A stretch of 64,000 bases of DNA from Paenibacillus sp. PCH8 (GCF_002968835.1 NZ_PKQK01000001.1:2294001-2358000), one strand, 5' to 3'. Shown: positions 52,722-62,029, counted from the first letter of the stretch. Numbers and translations: made by a program. Notes: generated from the sequence alone by a model not told the origin.

Positions 52722-55574
52722 TTGCTTATGGAACTTATAAGGGCAAGGCGAATGCTGAATTGGATAGTATTGAAGTTAAGGATTCCATGGCTAGGGACCT
52801 TGGTTCTAATCTCTCTTGGGTTCCTGGGAACGATGTATCCGATCACTTTATTTTATGGTGTACAGTTAATGGTCGGCAGTGCTGCTGCACTTGTTTCGCT
52901 TCGTTTGCATGGGGCCATCTACGGATTCATCACCATTACAGCCATCCATCTGATGTATATCATCGTAGAAGGGTTGGACCCTAATAACGTAAATCTGATG
53001 ATTGCGCACTACATTGAACTGATCTGGATGATCGGATGGCAGATTCGTTGGAAGAACGGTAGTTTGATCAAAGCCAACGCTGTCTTTTGGGTGGTTATGT
53101 TGTTACCGGTTATTTTTTACGGACGTTTTATGCTGGGCCTAAGTATGGAAGATGTGAAGTATGAGTATATGTATATTGCTGTAATCAGTATGGTTAATGC
53201 ACTGATTGCGGGAATTGTGGTCGATTTCTGGATCACGATGGGTGAAGACAAATCGAAGCGAACAGCTACTATTCCACTGACCAGAATTGCATTTAAATAT
53301 GTGGTGGCCTTCGTGGTATTTGCTTCTCTTATGTTGTTATCAGCGGATAGCCGCAGACAGTTGAACCAGATGCATGAAGCAATAATACGTGATATGAAAC
53401 ATGCTGCGAGTGCAGTTGTTCAGGATCTGGATGAACAGTATGTGACCTCGAAGAATATGGTTCAAAATATGAAGCGTTATCACCATCTTCTGGGTGTGAA
53501 TGTGATTCTGCTGAATCGGAATGATGTAGTTGTCGCTTCGGGATTGTACACACTCCAGGCGGGTGACTACATGGACATGAACCATTATCGCCTGCTCAAC
53601 TCCGTAGGCAGCCTCATCCTGTTAAATTCCCGAAGTGCTCATTACAGCGATGTTCTGGCTCACTGGGAGAAGGTCTCTTTCATCTATGAAGCGGATATGT
53701 CAGTTATAACACCTTACCGGGTATTGGTTGAGACTAACTCGGCTAATTATTATTCTCGTATAGAGTCGATATACCTCACTACGTTGCAATCCCTGTTTAT
53801 CATTATCGTTGCTTCCATGATCGTGGCGGCTCCGCTCAGCAGCAAGGTAGTCAGCCCATTGTTAAGGTTAACGCGGATGACAGGTTCTCTTCCGAGATTG
53901 CTGTTTCGGAATGGAAAGATGGAGTGGCCCACCAGTCATGTAACCGAAGTGCAGATCCTGATTGGTAATCTTCGGAAGATGGCCGATGTGCTGCTGGAAC
54001 AATTCGAACAGATTCGTCAGGACAAGTTAACGCTGGAGGACAGGGTTATAGCACGTACCAAGGAACTCAAGAATAGTGAGGAGGTGAAACGTGCAATTAT
54101 TGAATCATCCATTGATGCCATTATCGCTGTAGACTCCAATGGAGTGATTATTGAGTTTAATCCGGAGGCTGAGAGAATGTTTGGATTGCAGCGGGAAGAA
54201 GTGGTTCTCTACAAGAACGCGCCGTCTCTTTTTCAAGGAACCAGTTGCGTGGAGATCAAGAAAATGCTGCAGCAATTTGAATTTTTTGAAGGCAAAAGGC
54301 ATACCACAGTTGAAGAAATCTCAGGTATTCACCGGGACGGTTCCGTCTTTCCGATTGAGTACAAGATTGTGGAAATCCAGTTGGGCAAGAACGAAACATT
54401 ATATAATCTGTTTATTAAAGATATTACGGAGCGAACAAGAGCAGAAGAAGATCGTGTACGTCATGCCCTTGCACTGGAGAAGCTAAACTCGGAGTTGTTT
54501 AATGAAAAGATCGCCATTCAGGAACAGCGGGACATCAGTGAGCAATTTATAGAATCCGTGCGGGAAGGGCTCGTCATGTCAGATCGATCAGGCACGATAA
54601 CCATTGTCAACCAGAGGGTAGAAGAGATGTTTGGTCTGGGTGATTTCCTGGGCAGATCCATTAAAGACTTGGCTCAGGCAATTGACACCATGGTATTGAC
54701 CGAGAACTTCAATCTGCTGGATCAGACGAGAGCATTTCTGGATGGGGAAACCGCTTTTATTGAGACAGAATTCATTTTTAATAATGTGGAGAAAAGTTTA
54801 TTTTCCCTTTACATGAAACAGATGGATGTCCCAGGTAAAAACCATGGGTTTCTACTGGTATTCCGTGACCGTACAGGGGAAGAACGGCTGGATCGCATGA
54901 AGAATGAGCTGATCAGCGTGGTATCCCATGAGCTTCGAACACCTGTGGCTACGATCATGGGGTATGTGGAGTTAATGATGATGTATGATCTTCCCGCAAC
55001 CCAACGCCAGGAATTTATGCAGACCATCTCCTCAGAGGGCATGCGGCTGAGTAGTCTGCTGGACGATGTACTCGATATTCAGCGCCTCGACAACGAAGGC
55101 ATGACTTACCATATGACGTATGTACCGCTGGTTGAATTGGTAGAAGGGGTCGCCGATCAGTGGAATATGAAGTCTGTCCAGCGCATCTATGTTCATACCT
55201 TTAATGGAGACTTCTTCGCTTATGCGGATCAGAACAGAATGGTTCAGGTTCTGCATAATCTGGTGGGTAATGCGGTGAAATACTCTCCGGGGGCAGATCG
55301 AATTGATGTTACATTATGGGAAGAAGAGGAATGGTTATGTATCGATGTGCGTGATTACGGAATCGGTATCGCGGAGCAAGAGAAGGAAAGGTTGTTCAAC
55401 AAATTCTATCGTGTGGATAATTCGGGTCATCGGCAGATTGGTGGCACGGGACTCGGCTTGTACATTTCCCGCAAAATTGTGGAGGATCACAAGGGTACGC
55501 TGACCTTCATATCTGCAACGGACAAAGGGAGCACATTCAAGGTTCGACTGCCAAAACAGGATGTATTACTGTAG
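52722..55574 (+). CDS. Large membrane sensor histidine kinase with two PAS domains
   Basis: About 950 residues in the readable frame. About six hydrophobic spans occupy residues 20-190, then come a membrane helix near 200, an extracytoplasmic region to about 345 and another helix near 350-370. PAS 1 (IIESSIDAIIAVDSNGVII) lies at about 455-570, PAS 2 (ESVREGLVMSDRSGTITIVN) at about 605-720, then the HisKA box VVSHELRTPVATIMG with the phospho-His, the N box VLHNLVGNAVKYSP, the G1 box DYGIGIAEQE and GGTGLGLYIS. Likely partner: the divergent response regulator. The true start may be TTG 52681 behind AGGAGGA, with one G missing from the GGG at 52716-52718. The frame from 52681 otherwise stops after about 18 codons. 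Confidence 0.9.
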   Translation: MLMELIRARRMLNWIVLKLRIPWLGTLVLISLGFLGTMYPITLFYGVQLMVGSAAALVSLRLHGAIYGFITITAIHLMYIIVEGLDPNNVNLMIAHYIELIWMIGWQIRWKNGSLIKANAVFWVVMLLPVIFYGRFMLGLSMEDVKYEYMYIAVISMVNALIAGIVVDFWITMGEDKSKRTATIPLTRIAFKYVVAFVVFASLMLLSADSRRQLNQMHEAIIRDMKHAASAVVQDLDEQYVTSKNMVQNMKRYHHLLGVNVILLNRNDVVVASGLYTLQAGDYMDMNHYRLLNSVGSLILLNSRSAHYSDVLAHWEKVSFIYEADMSVITPYRVLVETNSANYYSRIESIYLTTLQSLFIIIVASMIVAAPLSSKVVSPLLRLTRMTGSLPRLLFRNGKMEWPTSHVTEVQILIGNLRKMADVLLEQFEQIRQDKLTLEDRVIARTKELKNSEEVKRAIIESSIDAIIAVDSNGVIIEFNPEAERMFGLQREEVVLYKNAPSLFQGTSCVEIKKMLQQFEFFEGKRHTTVEEISGIHRDGSVFPIEYKIVEIQLGKNETLYNLFIKDITERTRAEEDRVRHALALEKLNSELFNEKIAIQEQRDISEQFIESVREGLVMSDRSGTITIVNQRVEEMFGLGDFLGRSIKDLAQAIDTMVLTENFNLLDQTRAFLDGETAFIETEFIFNNVEKSLFSLYMKQMDVPGKNHGFLLVFRDRTGEERLDRMKNELISVVSHELRTPVATIMGYVELMMMYDLPATQRQEFMQTISSEGMRLSSLLDDVLDIQRLDNEGMTYHMTYVPLVELVEGVADQWNMKSVQRIYVHTFNGDFFAYADQNRMVQVLHNLVGNAVKYSPGADRIDVTLWEEEEWLCIDVRDYGIGIAEQEKERLFNKFYRVDNSGHRQIGGTGLGLYISRKIVEDHKGTLTFISATDKGSTFKVRLPKQDVLL

Positions 55575-55632
55575 ACAATGATTCAGGTATTCATTTCACT
55601 TCGTATGATTTATGGTTATGAATGTAGACAGA

Positions 55633-55680
55633 GCTTTTACCTTTCGCCGCGCAAGCGTCATAGAGGTAAAGGCTTTTTTT
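55633..55680 (+). terminator. Rho-independent terminator after the kinase gene
   Basis: GCTTTTACCT pairs with AGGTAAAGGC (G-U included), with a GC-rich inner part, followed by seven T. Confidence 0.85.
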
Positions 55681-55740
55681 GTTTTTCATGATTTCGGATA
55701 AAAAACCCTATTCTTTTGCACACTGTATATAGAGCCATAA

Positions 55741-55757
55741 TTTGCATCCCATGCAAA
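55741..55757. promoter_or_regulatory. Inverted repeat touching the ribosome site of the 34-residue gene
   Basis: TTTGCAT-CCC-ATGCAAA is a perfect 7-bp inverted repeat whose right arm runs into AAAAGGAGG. It could be an operator or could fold over the ribosome site. A TTGCAC/TAATTT promoter-like pair lies at 55716-55743. Confidence 0.4.
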
Positions 55758-55774
55758 AGGAGGACGGCCAGTAT

Positions 55775-55879
55775 ATGTTCCGTAAACAAGAGAAAACGCT
55801 CATCATCGTCTGTCTGGTCGCAGCAGTGGTTGTGCTGTATGCCGTTGTGAAAAGTATCATCCGGATCATGAGTTATTAA
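55775..55879 (+). CDS. 34-residue single-span membrane peptide upstream of cydA
   Basis: ATG at 55775, 11 bases after AAAAGGAGG, encodes MFRKQEKTLIIVCLVAAVVV and a total of 34 residues with one central transmembrane helix and basic flanks. Length and topology are those of small respiratory-complex subunits. It is 65 bases before cydA on the same strand and behind its own promoter region, so it may be the first gene of the cyd operon. Family unknown. Confidence 0.6.
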   Translation: MFRKQEKTLIIVCLVAAVVVLYAVVKSIIRIMSY

Positions 55880-55944
55880 GACACACGTTCAAGCAGAGTA
55901 GTCTGCTGTCGTACATAACGATTATGTGAAAGAGGAGTGTAACC

Positions 55945-57291
55945 ATGTCATCCCTGGACCCTGTTCTGCTCAGTCGGATACTGACCGGTCTTACCTTGTT
56001 TGTGCATATCATTTTTGCTTCTATTGGTGTAGGTGTTCCACTCATGATTGCCTTGGCCGAGTGGCGAGGGCTACGAACCAATGATATTCATTACACCCTG
56101 CTTGCACGCAGGTGGGCGCGAGGTTTTGTCATCACCGTTGCGGTTGGCGTCGTTACAGGCACGTCGATCGGATTACAGCTCAGTCTGCTGTGGCCGATGT
56201 TTATGCGCGTAGCGGGTCAGGCGATTGCCTTGCCACTGTTTATGGAGACGTTCGCCTTTTTCATAGAAGCGATCTTTCTGGGAATTTACCTCTACACGTG
56301 GGATCGTTTCAAAAAGAAATATACGCATATGCTGCTGCTGATTCCAGTAGCGCTGGGATCATCCGCCTCCGCGATCTTCATTACGACGGTGAATTCTTTC
56401 ATGAACCAGCCGCAGGGATTCACCCTGATTAATGGCATCATGAAGGACATTCATCCGCTTGCTGCCATGCTGAATCCGGCGACGCCAACCAAGGTGTCAC
56501 ATGTACTCGCCTCATCATATACCCTGAGTGCAGGTATCCTCGCGGGTATAGCCGCATTTAGTTTGCTCCGGGGACGGGACCATGTGTATTACAAAAAAGC
56601 ACTCAAACTTACGACGGTGTCTGCGCTTGTATTTGCGATCAGTACCGTCATGATCGGCGACTCCTCCGGTAAATTTCTGGCGAAGTACCAGCCGGAGAAG
56701 CTGGCAGCCGCTGAATGGCACTTCAAAACGATGAAGGAAGCACCACTCGTCTATGGCGGTATTCTGGATGAGAACAATGAGGTGAAATACGCCATTGAGA
56801 TTCCATATGCCCTTAGCATTTTGGCGGGGAATCGTCCAGATACCGAAGTGAAGGGGCTCGAAGAATTTCCGGCCGATCTGAGGCCACCGTTGTCCATTCA
56901 TTACATGTTCGATCTGAAGGTCACAACCGGAGTTATCATCTTGCTGATCCCTGTGCTATATGTATTCCGGCGCTGGTTGCCGGGACGCATACCTTATCCG
57001 AAATGGTTACTGCTCGGCATTGTTTTCCTCGGCCCGCTCGCCATGATTGCGATCGAGCTGGGCTGGATGTTCGCCGAGGTGGGCAGGCAACCCTGGATCT
57101 TGCGTGGATACATGAAGGTATCGGAAGCTGCAACAACCTCAACCTCGGTGGGCTGGATGCTGGTGTTGTTCATCTTGCTGTATCTAATCCTGTGTTTCTC
57201 GTGTATTCGGGTACTCAGCAAGCTGTTCCGTAACAAGGAAGCGGAGAAGGAACTGGACTCCCTGGGGCTTGAAGGAGGGATCGTGCATTGA
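55945..57291 (+). CDS. cydA: Cytochrome bd-type quinol oxidase subunit I
   Basis: A 448-residue subunit carrying the hemes. Seen: LFVHIIFASIGVGVPLMIAL (N-terminal heme His), VSHVLASSYT (second His), the quinol-loop region and the diagnostic GWMFAEVGRQPWIL. The Q-loop is short, as in the YthA/CIO-type enzymes of bacilli. The oxidase reduces oxygen with menaquinol at high affinity. AGAGGAGTG precedes the ATG. The stop overlaps the cydB start. Confidence 0.93.
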   Translation: MSSLDPVLLSRILTGLTLFVHIIFASIGVGVPLMIALAEWRGLRTNDIHYTLLARRWARGFVITVAVGVVTGTSIGLQLSLLWPMFMRVAGQAIALPLFMETFAFFIEAIFLGIYLYTWDRFKKKYTHMLLLIPVALGSSASAIFITTVNSFMNQPQGFTLINGIMKDIHPLAAMLNPATPTKVSHVLASSYTLSAGILAGIAAFSLLRGRDHVYYKKALKLTTVSALVFAISTVMIGDSSGKFLAKYQPEKLAAAEWHFKTMKEAPLVYGGILDENNEVKYAIEIPYALSILAGNRPDTEVKGLEEFPADLRPPLSIHYMFDLKVTTGVIILLIPVLYVFRRWLPGRIPYPKWLLLGIVFLGPLAMIAIELGWMFAEVGRQPWILRGYMKVSEAATTSTSVGWMLVLFILLYLILCFSCIRVLSKLFRNKEAEKELDSLGLEGGIVH

Positions 57292-58322
57292 GTTTCGAAA
57301 TTGTAGGTATTGCGATATTGTGGACGTTTTTGTTCGGATATCTGATCGTCGCTTCGATTGATTTTGGCGCTGGTTTTTTCAGCTTTTACAGCATATTGAC
57401 CGGACACGAGAACAAGATTCATAACATCATTCAGCGTTACCTGTCCCCCGTATGGGAAGTGACCAATGTGTTCCTGATCTTTTTTGTGGTCGGGCTGGTC
57501 GGATTTTATCCGGACAGCGCCTTTTATTATGGGACGGCTTTGTTGGTTCCGGGTTCTCTGGCGATTGTGCTGCTGGCAATCAGGGGCGTGTACTATGCCT
57601 ATAATACCTATGGAAATCATGGGCAGAACAGCCGGATCTACATGGCACTGTATGGAGCGACGGGATTGCTGATTCCCGCAGTGTTCTCCACCATTTTGGC
57701 GATATCCGAAGGCGGGATTATTGAGCAGGTGGGCGATCAGGTGTTCTTTCGCTGGCGTGAATTTTTGACGAATCCCTATACCTGGTCGGTTGTGTTGCTT
57801 GCACTGGTCAGTGTGCTATATATCTCCGCGATGTTTCTATCCTACTATGCCAAGCGAGCAGGGGATGAGCCGGCATTTGAAGTGCTCCGGGAGTATGCGC
57901 TGCTCTGGAGCTTGCCCACCATTTTTGCGAGTTTTCTGGCCTTTCTGCAGATTAACAAACAGAATCCCGCACACTTTGAGCAGATGGTGAATATCTCATG
58001 GATGTTCATTGCTTCATTTGTTTTTTTTGTTATTGCGCTATCACTGGTGTGGAAACGTAGATATCTGGGCTGGTGCTTTATTGCTGTCATGCTTCAGTTT
58101 GCCTTTGCCTGGTACGGTTATGGGCGTTCCCATCTTCCGTATATCCTGTATCCCTATATTAATATTTACGACAGCTTTACGAATCGCACGATGGGAATCG
58201 CGCTTATTACGGCGTTCAGTCTGGGGTTGCTTGTGCTCATTCCTTCACTGGTGCTGATTATGAAGCTGTTCCTGTTTGATGCCAACTATGTGCGCGGTAA
58301 TTCTGGTAAAAAGAAAGGATGA
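57288..58322 (+). CDS. cydB: Cytochrome bd-type quinol oxidase subunit II
   Basis: A 344-residue polytopic partner of CydA. LWTFLFGYLIVASIDFGAGF at the N-terminus and RYLSPVWEVTNVFLIFF are CydB/YthB family features. The TTG start at 57288 overlaps the cydA TGA, and its own TGA overlaps the ATG of cydS, so three subunits are translationally coupled. Confidence 0.92.
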   Translation: MSFEIVGIAILWTFLFGYLIVASIDFGAGFFSFYSILTGHENKIHNIIQRYLSPVWEVTNVFLIFFVVGLVGFYPDSAFYYGTALLVPGSLAIVLLAIRGVYYAYNTYGNHGQNSRIYMALYGATGLLIPAVFSTILAISEGGIIEQVGDQVFFRWREFLTNPYTWSVVLLALVSVLYISAMFLSYYAKRAGDEPAFEVLREYALLWSLPTIFASFLAFLQINKQNPAHFEQMVNISWMFIASFVFFVIALSLVWKRRYLGWCFIAVMLQFAFAWYGYGRSHLPYILYPYINIYDSFTNRTMGIALITAFSLGLLVLIPSLVLIMKLFLFDANYVRGNSGKKKG

Positions 58323-58486
58323 GTCCGTTCATGGTCCCTACTGAGGGAGTCACGGGAATACCCGGTATAACCGGATTGAGTTTTTTTGAGACATTTACCA
58401 TCATGTACGCCCCACCCCTGATTATTATGGCTGCCATAGCGTTTCTGTTTGTATATCTGGCGGTGTGCAAAAATCCTAAGGATTGA
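58319..58486 (+). CDS. cydS: Small subunit of cytochrome bd oxidase (CydS-type)
   Basis: The ATG overlaps the cydB stop (ATGA) behind AAGAAAGGA. The 55-residue product ends in FFETFTIMYAPPLIIMAA, a single hydrophobic helix and CKNPKD. FxTFxIMYAP matches the start of Geobacillus CydS (recalled as QTFLIMYAP), the 33-residue third subunit seen in the bd oxidase structure. The N-terminal 20 residues are extra; translation could also start at ATG 58331. It is too short for routine gene finding. Confidence 0.85.
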   Translation: MSPFMVPTEGVTGIPGITGLSFFETFTIMYAPPLIIMAAIAFLFVYLAVCKNPKD

Positions 58487-58556
58487 TTCGCTGGTACGTC
58501 TATTCCCATTTGGGGTAATCTGTTGTTAAGAAATAGGAAGGGAGGAGGGCCCTTTC

Positions 58557-59603
58557 ATGCCGAAAATCCGTTATAACAATATTGATAATGTAAGTACGGA
58601 CAAAACGCTGAAGGAATTCAAGCAATGGAGGGAACAGCGGCGCAGCAAAGTGAAGGACTATTCCTACACCGTGCCCAAACACCCGCCTGAACTGGACTAT
58701 CTGCATGCCAATCGGGATGATACCAGTATTACCTGGATCGGTCACTCCACGTTTTTCATTCAATACTATGGTTTGAACATCGTGACTGACCCGGTGTGGG
58801 CCGAAAAAATGGGATTTCAACGAAGGCTCGGTGCCCCCGGCATTCCGATTCAGGATATTCCACCTTTGGATATCATTCTGATATCCCATTCCCACTACGA
58901 CCATCTACATTTGGCTTCCTTGCGTAAGCTGATTACCGCCAAGACGTTGCTGATTGTACCCGATGGTCTGAAGCGCAAGATGATTCGTAAAGGATTCCAT
59001 CGATGCCAAGAGATGAAGTGGTGGGATCATATGACACTGGGTGGCGTCAAAATAACCTTTGTCCCTGCGCAGCACTGGACGCGCCGAACGTTGTTCGATA
59101 CCAATACGTCCCATTGGGGCGGTTACGTGCTGGAAACGAATCATTCGGTGACGACTTCGGCAGCAGAAAGTGCTGCAACCACGAGCGATAAGGATGGATC
59201 ATCCACGGAATCCCGGAAGAATGAAGCATCCGAGTCATCAAGCGGTCCGCCTGTGTTGTATTTTGTGGGGGATACAGGATACTTCCAGGGGTTCAAAACC
59301 ATTGGAGAGCGCTTTGACATCGGGGTGACCTTGATGCCCATCGGTGCCTACGACCCGGAGTGGTTCATGACTTCCCAGCATGTGACACCTGAAGAAGCGC
59401 TGCAGGGATTCGTTGAATCCGGTTCCCAGCTCATGGTGCCCATGCATTACGGCACATTCAAGCTGGCGGATGATACACCCAAGGAAGCACTGGATCGGCT
59501 GGAAGTCGAACGTGAACGTTTAGGCATTGGCAAAGAGCGGATTCGGGTGCTTGGTCATGGCGAAACGCTTCGTATCCGGCACGAGAAAGGTAAACAGGAC
59601 TAA
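58557..59603 (+). CDS. MBL-fold metal-dependent hydrolase (NAPE-PLD-like)
   Basis: A 348-residue beta-lactamase-fold enzyme. The metal motif is ISHSHYDHLHLASL, with ITWIGHSTFFIQ before it, FVPAQHWTRR, YFVGDTGYF (metal Asp) and VPMHYGTF (last His). This order is that of the UlaG/NAPE-PLD group, which cleaves phosphodiesters or lactones. An unusual Ser/Thr/acidic insert (about 59149-59250) interrupts the strand before PVLYFVGDTG. GGGAGGAGGG precedes the ATG. It probably acts in the cytoplasm; substrate unknown. Confidence 0.88.
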   Translation: MPKIRYNNIDNVSTDKTLKEFKQWREQRRSKVKDYSYTVPKHPPELDYLHANRDDTSITWIGHSTFFIQYYGLNIVTDPVWAEKMGFQRRLGAPGIPIQDIPPLDIILISHSHYDHLHLASLRKLITAKTLLIVPDGLKRKMIRKGFHRCQEMKWWDHMTLGGVKITFVPAQHWTRRTLFDTNTSHWGGYVLETNHSVTTSAAESAATTSDKDGSSTESRKNEASESSSGPPVLYFVGDTGYFQGFKTIGERFDIGVTLMPIGAYDPEWFMTSQHVTPEEALQGFVESGSQLMVPMHYGTFKLADDTPKEALDRLEVERERLGIGKERIRVLGHGETLRIRHEKGKQD

Positions 59604-59676
59604 CAAAACCAAGTCAAATATGTTAATGTAGGGATATGCCTGCATGAACAGTACATTTATCAAATTGTTAATAAGT

Positions 59677-59711
59677 AAAAAGCGGCCAATTTTCGAATTT
59701 GCCGTTTTTTT
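59677..59711 (+). terminator. Rho-independent terminator after the MBL gene
   Basis: AAAAAGCGGC pairs with GCCGTTTTTTT, with inner AATT/AATT pairing, followed by T. Confidence 0.8.
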
Positions 59712-59721
59712 GTGTTATAAT
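59692..59721 (+). promoter_or_regulatory. Extended -10 promoter of the ABC-F gene
   Basis: TGTTATAAT at 59713-59721 is a perfect extended -10 (TG-N-TATAAT). The -35 is poor and overlaps the preceding terminator. It lies 88 bases before the start codon. Confidence 0.55.
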
Positions 59722-59808
59722 ATGGTGCCAGAATAGGCATCGGGATATTGAATCCATGATTTTAGTTCATGCTGTATGCAGATTAACCAATAAAGGATGG
59801 TATGCTTA

Positions 59809-61434
59809 ATGATTAGTACAAGCGGCATCACGCTCCGCTACGGAAAACGTGCACTTTTTGAAGATGTAAATATCAAATTTACGCCAGGGAACTGTTACGG
59901 CCTGATCGGCGCCAACGGAGCCGGCAAATCAACATTCTTGAAAATTTTGTCTGGTGAGATTGAAGCCAACTCGGGAGAGGTGCACATCACCCCGGGCGAA
60001 CGTATGGCCGTTTTGAAGCAAAACCACTTTGAATATGATGAGTATCCGGTTCTCGAAACGGTCATTATGGGTCACGCTCGTCTGTATTCCATCATGAAAG
60101 AGAAGGATGCTTTGTATGCGAAGGCAGACTTTACAGAAGAAGACGGTTTGCGTGCAGGTGAGCTTGAAGGGGAATTCGCTGAGCAGAACGGCTGGGATGC
60201 TGAACCAGATGCAGCGGCGCTCCTGATCGGTCTTGGCATTGTTCGTGACATGCATGACAAAAAAATGATAGAGCTGAGCGGAAACGAAAAAGTCCGTGTA
60301 TTGCTGGCACAAGCGTTGTTTGGCCGTCCAAACAACCTGTTGCTCGATGAGCCTACCAACCACTTGGATCTCGAATCCATTCAATGGCTGGAGAACTTCC
60401 TGATGGATTATGAAGGTACCGTTATTGTCGTATCCCATGACCGTCACTTCCTGAACAAGGTATGTACGCATATCGCAGATATTGACTTCGGTAAAATCCA
60501 GATGTACGTAGGTAACTATGACTTCTGGTATGAGTCCAGCCAATTGGCACTTGCTCTGCAGCGGGATGCCAACAAGAAAAAAGAAGAGAAGATTAAAGAG
60601 CTGCAAGCCTTTATTCAACGTTTCTCTGCGAACGCTTCGAAGTCCAAACAGGCGACTTCCCGGAAGAAAACACTCGACAAAATCACATTGGATGACCTTC
60701 GTCCATCCAACCGTAAATACCCGTTTATCAACTTCAAGCCTGAACGTGAAGCAGGTAAACAATTGCTGACGGTAGATCGTATTGACAAATCCATCGATGG
60801 TGTGAAAATGTTAAATGATGTGAACTTTGTGGTGAACAAAGGTGACAAAATTGCATTTGTTGGTCCGAACGGAAATGCCAAATCACTGTTATTTGATATT
60901 CTTATGGGTGAAACCGAAGCAGACAGCGGCGAATATACTTGGGGCGTAACGACGACTCAGGCTTATTTCCCGAAAGACAACTCTCAGTATTTTGAGGGTG
61001 TAGACATGACTCTCGTGGATTGGCTCCGTCAATATTCGAAAGATCAGGATGAAACGTATCTGCGTGGATTCTTGGGCCGTATGCTGTTCTCCGGTGAGGA
61101 GTCCCAGAAGAAGGCTAGCGTACTCTCCGGGGGAGAGAAGGTTCGTTGTATGCTCGCAAAAATGATGCAGACAGGTGCAAACGCACTGATTCTGGATGAG
61201 CCAACGAACCACTTGGATCTTGAATCCATCACAGCACTGAACAACGGTATGATTGACTTTGACGGCACAATGCTGTTTACATCCCATGACCATCAGTTCA
61301 TCCAAACGATTGCTAACCGGATTATCGAAATTACGCCAACAGGCATCATCGATCGCCAAATGAGCTATGACGAATATCTGGAAAGTGATGAAATTAAAGA
61401 ACTGCGCAATAAAATGTATCCGGTAGAGGCTTAA
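59809..61434 (+). CDS. ABC-F family ATPase (YkpA/YbiT type)
   Basis: A 541-residue soluble protein with two ABC domains and no membrane span. Domain 1 has GANGAGKST, a degenerate signature LSGNEK, LLLDEPTNHLD and VVSHDRHF. The linker with FSANASKSKQATSRKK is typical of YbiT/YkpA. Domain 2 has GPNGNAKSLL, where Ala replaces the Gly before the catalytic Lys, then LSGGEK and LILDEPTNHLD. ABC-F proteins act on the ribosome. ATG 59809 lies 11 bases after AAAGGA. The non-canonical motifs appear to be shared by YkpA, so the protein is probably functional. Confidence 0.93.
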   Translation: MISTSGITLRYGKRALFEDVNIKFTPGNCYGLIGANGAGKSTFLKILSGEIEANSGEVHITPGERMAVLKQNHFEYDEYPVLETVIMGHARLYSIMKEKDALYAKADFTEEDGLRAGELEGEFAEQNGWDAEPDAAALLIGLGIVRDMHDKKMIELSGNEKVRVLLAQALFGRPNNLLLDEPTNHLDLESIQWLENFLMDYEGTVIVVSHDRHFLNKVCTHIADIDFGKIQMYVGNYDFWYESSQLALALQRDANKKKEEKIKELQAFIQRFSANASKSKQATSRKKTLDKITLDDLRPSNRKYPFINFKPEREAGKQLLTVDRIDKSIDGVKMLNDVNFVVNKGDKIAFVGPNGNAKSLLFDILMGETEADSGEYTWGVTTTQAYFPKDNSQYFEGVDMTLVDWLRQYSKDQDETYLRGFLGRMLFSGEESQKKASVLSGGEKVRCMLAKMMQTGANALILDEPTNHLDLESITALNNGMIDFDGTMLFTSHDHQFIQTIANRIIEITPTGIIDRQMSYDEYLESDEIKELRNKMYPVEA

Positions 61435-61473
61435 ACCAAGCATCATCTACGGGCACGTTATGGATATAGACAC

Positions 61474-61515
61474 AAAAGAACCGCAAGCCTTCTTCACAGG
61501 GCTTGCGGTTCTTTT
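61474..61515. terminator. Bidirectional terminator
   Basis: AAAAGAACCGCAAGCC pairs perfectly with GGCTTGCGGTTCTTTT, between the convergent ABC-F gene and the small basic-protein gene. Confidence 0.95.
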
Positions 61516-61548
61516 GGTGTTCCATTAGGTGTCTCTGCTACCTTGAAC

Positions 61549-61737
61549 CTAAGATCCGCCAGTACGGCGACGTTGGTTGTTAGGCTTCTTGTTGTTTTGA
61601 CTCTTCATTGCTTTAGGTCCGCCTTCAAAGTAGGCGCTGGATTGGTTACCGGAATTTGCTTGTTCTTTCTTTTGCGCCAGCTTCTCGCGTATAGCATCCT
61701 GCAAACTGACCTTTTTCGGTTCGTTATTTTCGCTCAT
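61549..61737 (-). CDS. Small basic hydrophilic protein
   Basis: 62 residues starting MSENNEPKKVSLQDAIREKL and ending PNNQRRRTGGS, rich in Asn, Gln, Lys and Arg, with no hydrophobic segment. The ATG at 61737 has GGGAGGG upstream; the longer frame lacks a site. Composition suggests an RNA- or nucleoid-associated or disordered protein. Function unknown. Confidence 0.65.
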   Translation of the reverse strand: MSENNEPKKVSLQDAIREKLAQKKEQANSGNQSSAYFEGGPKAMKSQNNKKPNNQRRRTGGS

Positions 61738-62029
61738 CGTTATTTCCCTCCCGGTCTTACAGTAAGCCGTCCAGATTGGACGGGATGTATTCATTTTATA
61801 CGTTTTACAAAAGCCCCACAAGGGCAACCTGATAAAATGCTCAAATCCATGGAGTTTTACCCGGGCCAACATTCTTTCTCATTACCCACAGCCCTGCCTT
61901 CTGGCAACTTTGTTTCGGCTTGCCTACAGCAATGCAGCCTGGCAACACTGTTTCTGTAGACCCACACGCTCCGCATTTGGTAACATGGAAAAACCGTAAT
62001 ACGAAACGTAAAAAGGAGTGTCGCCCGGT

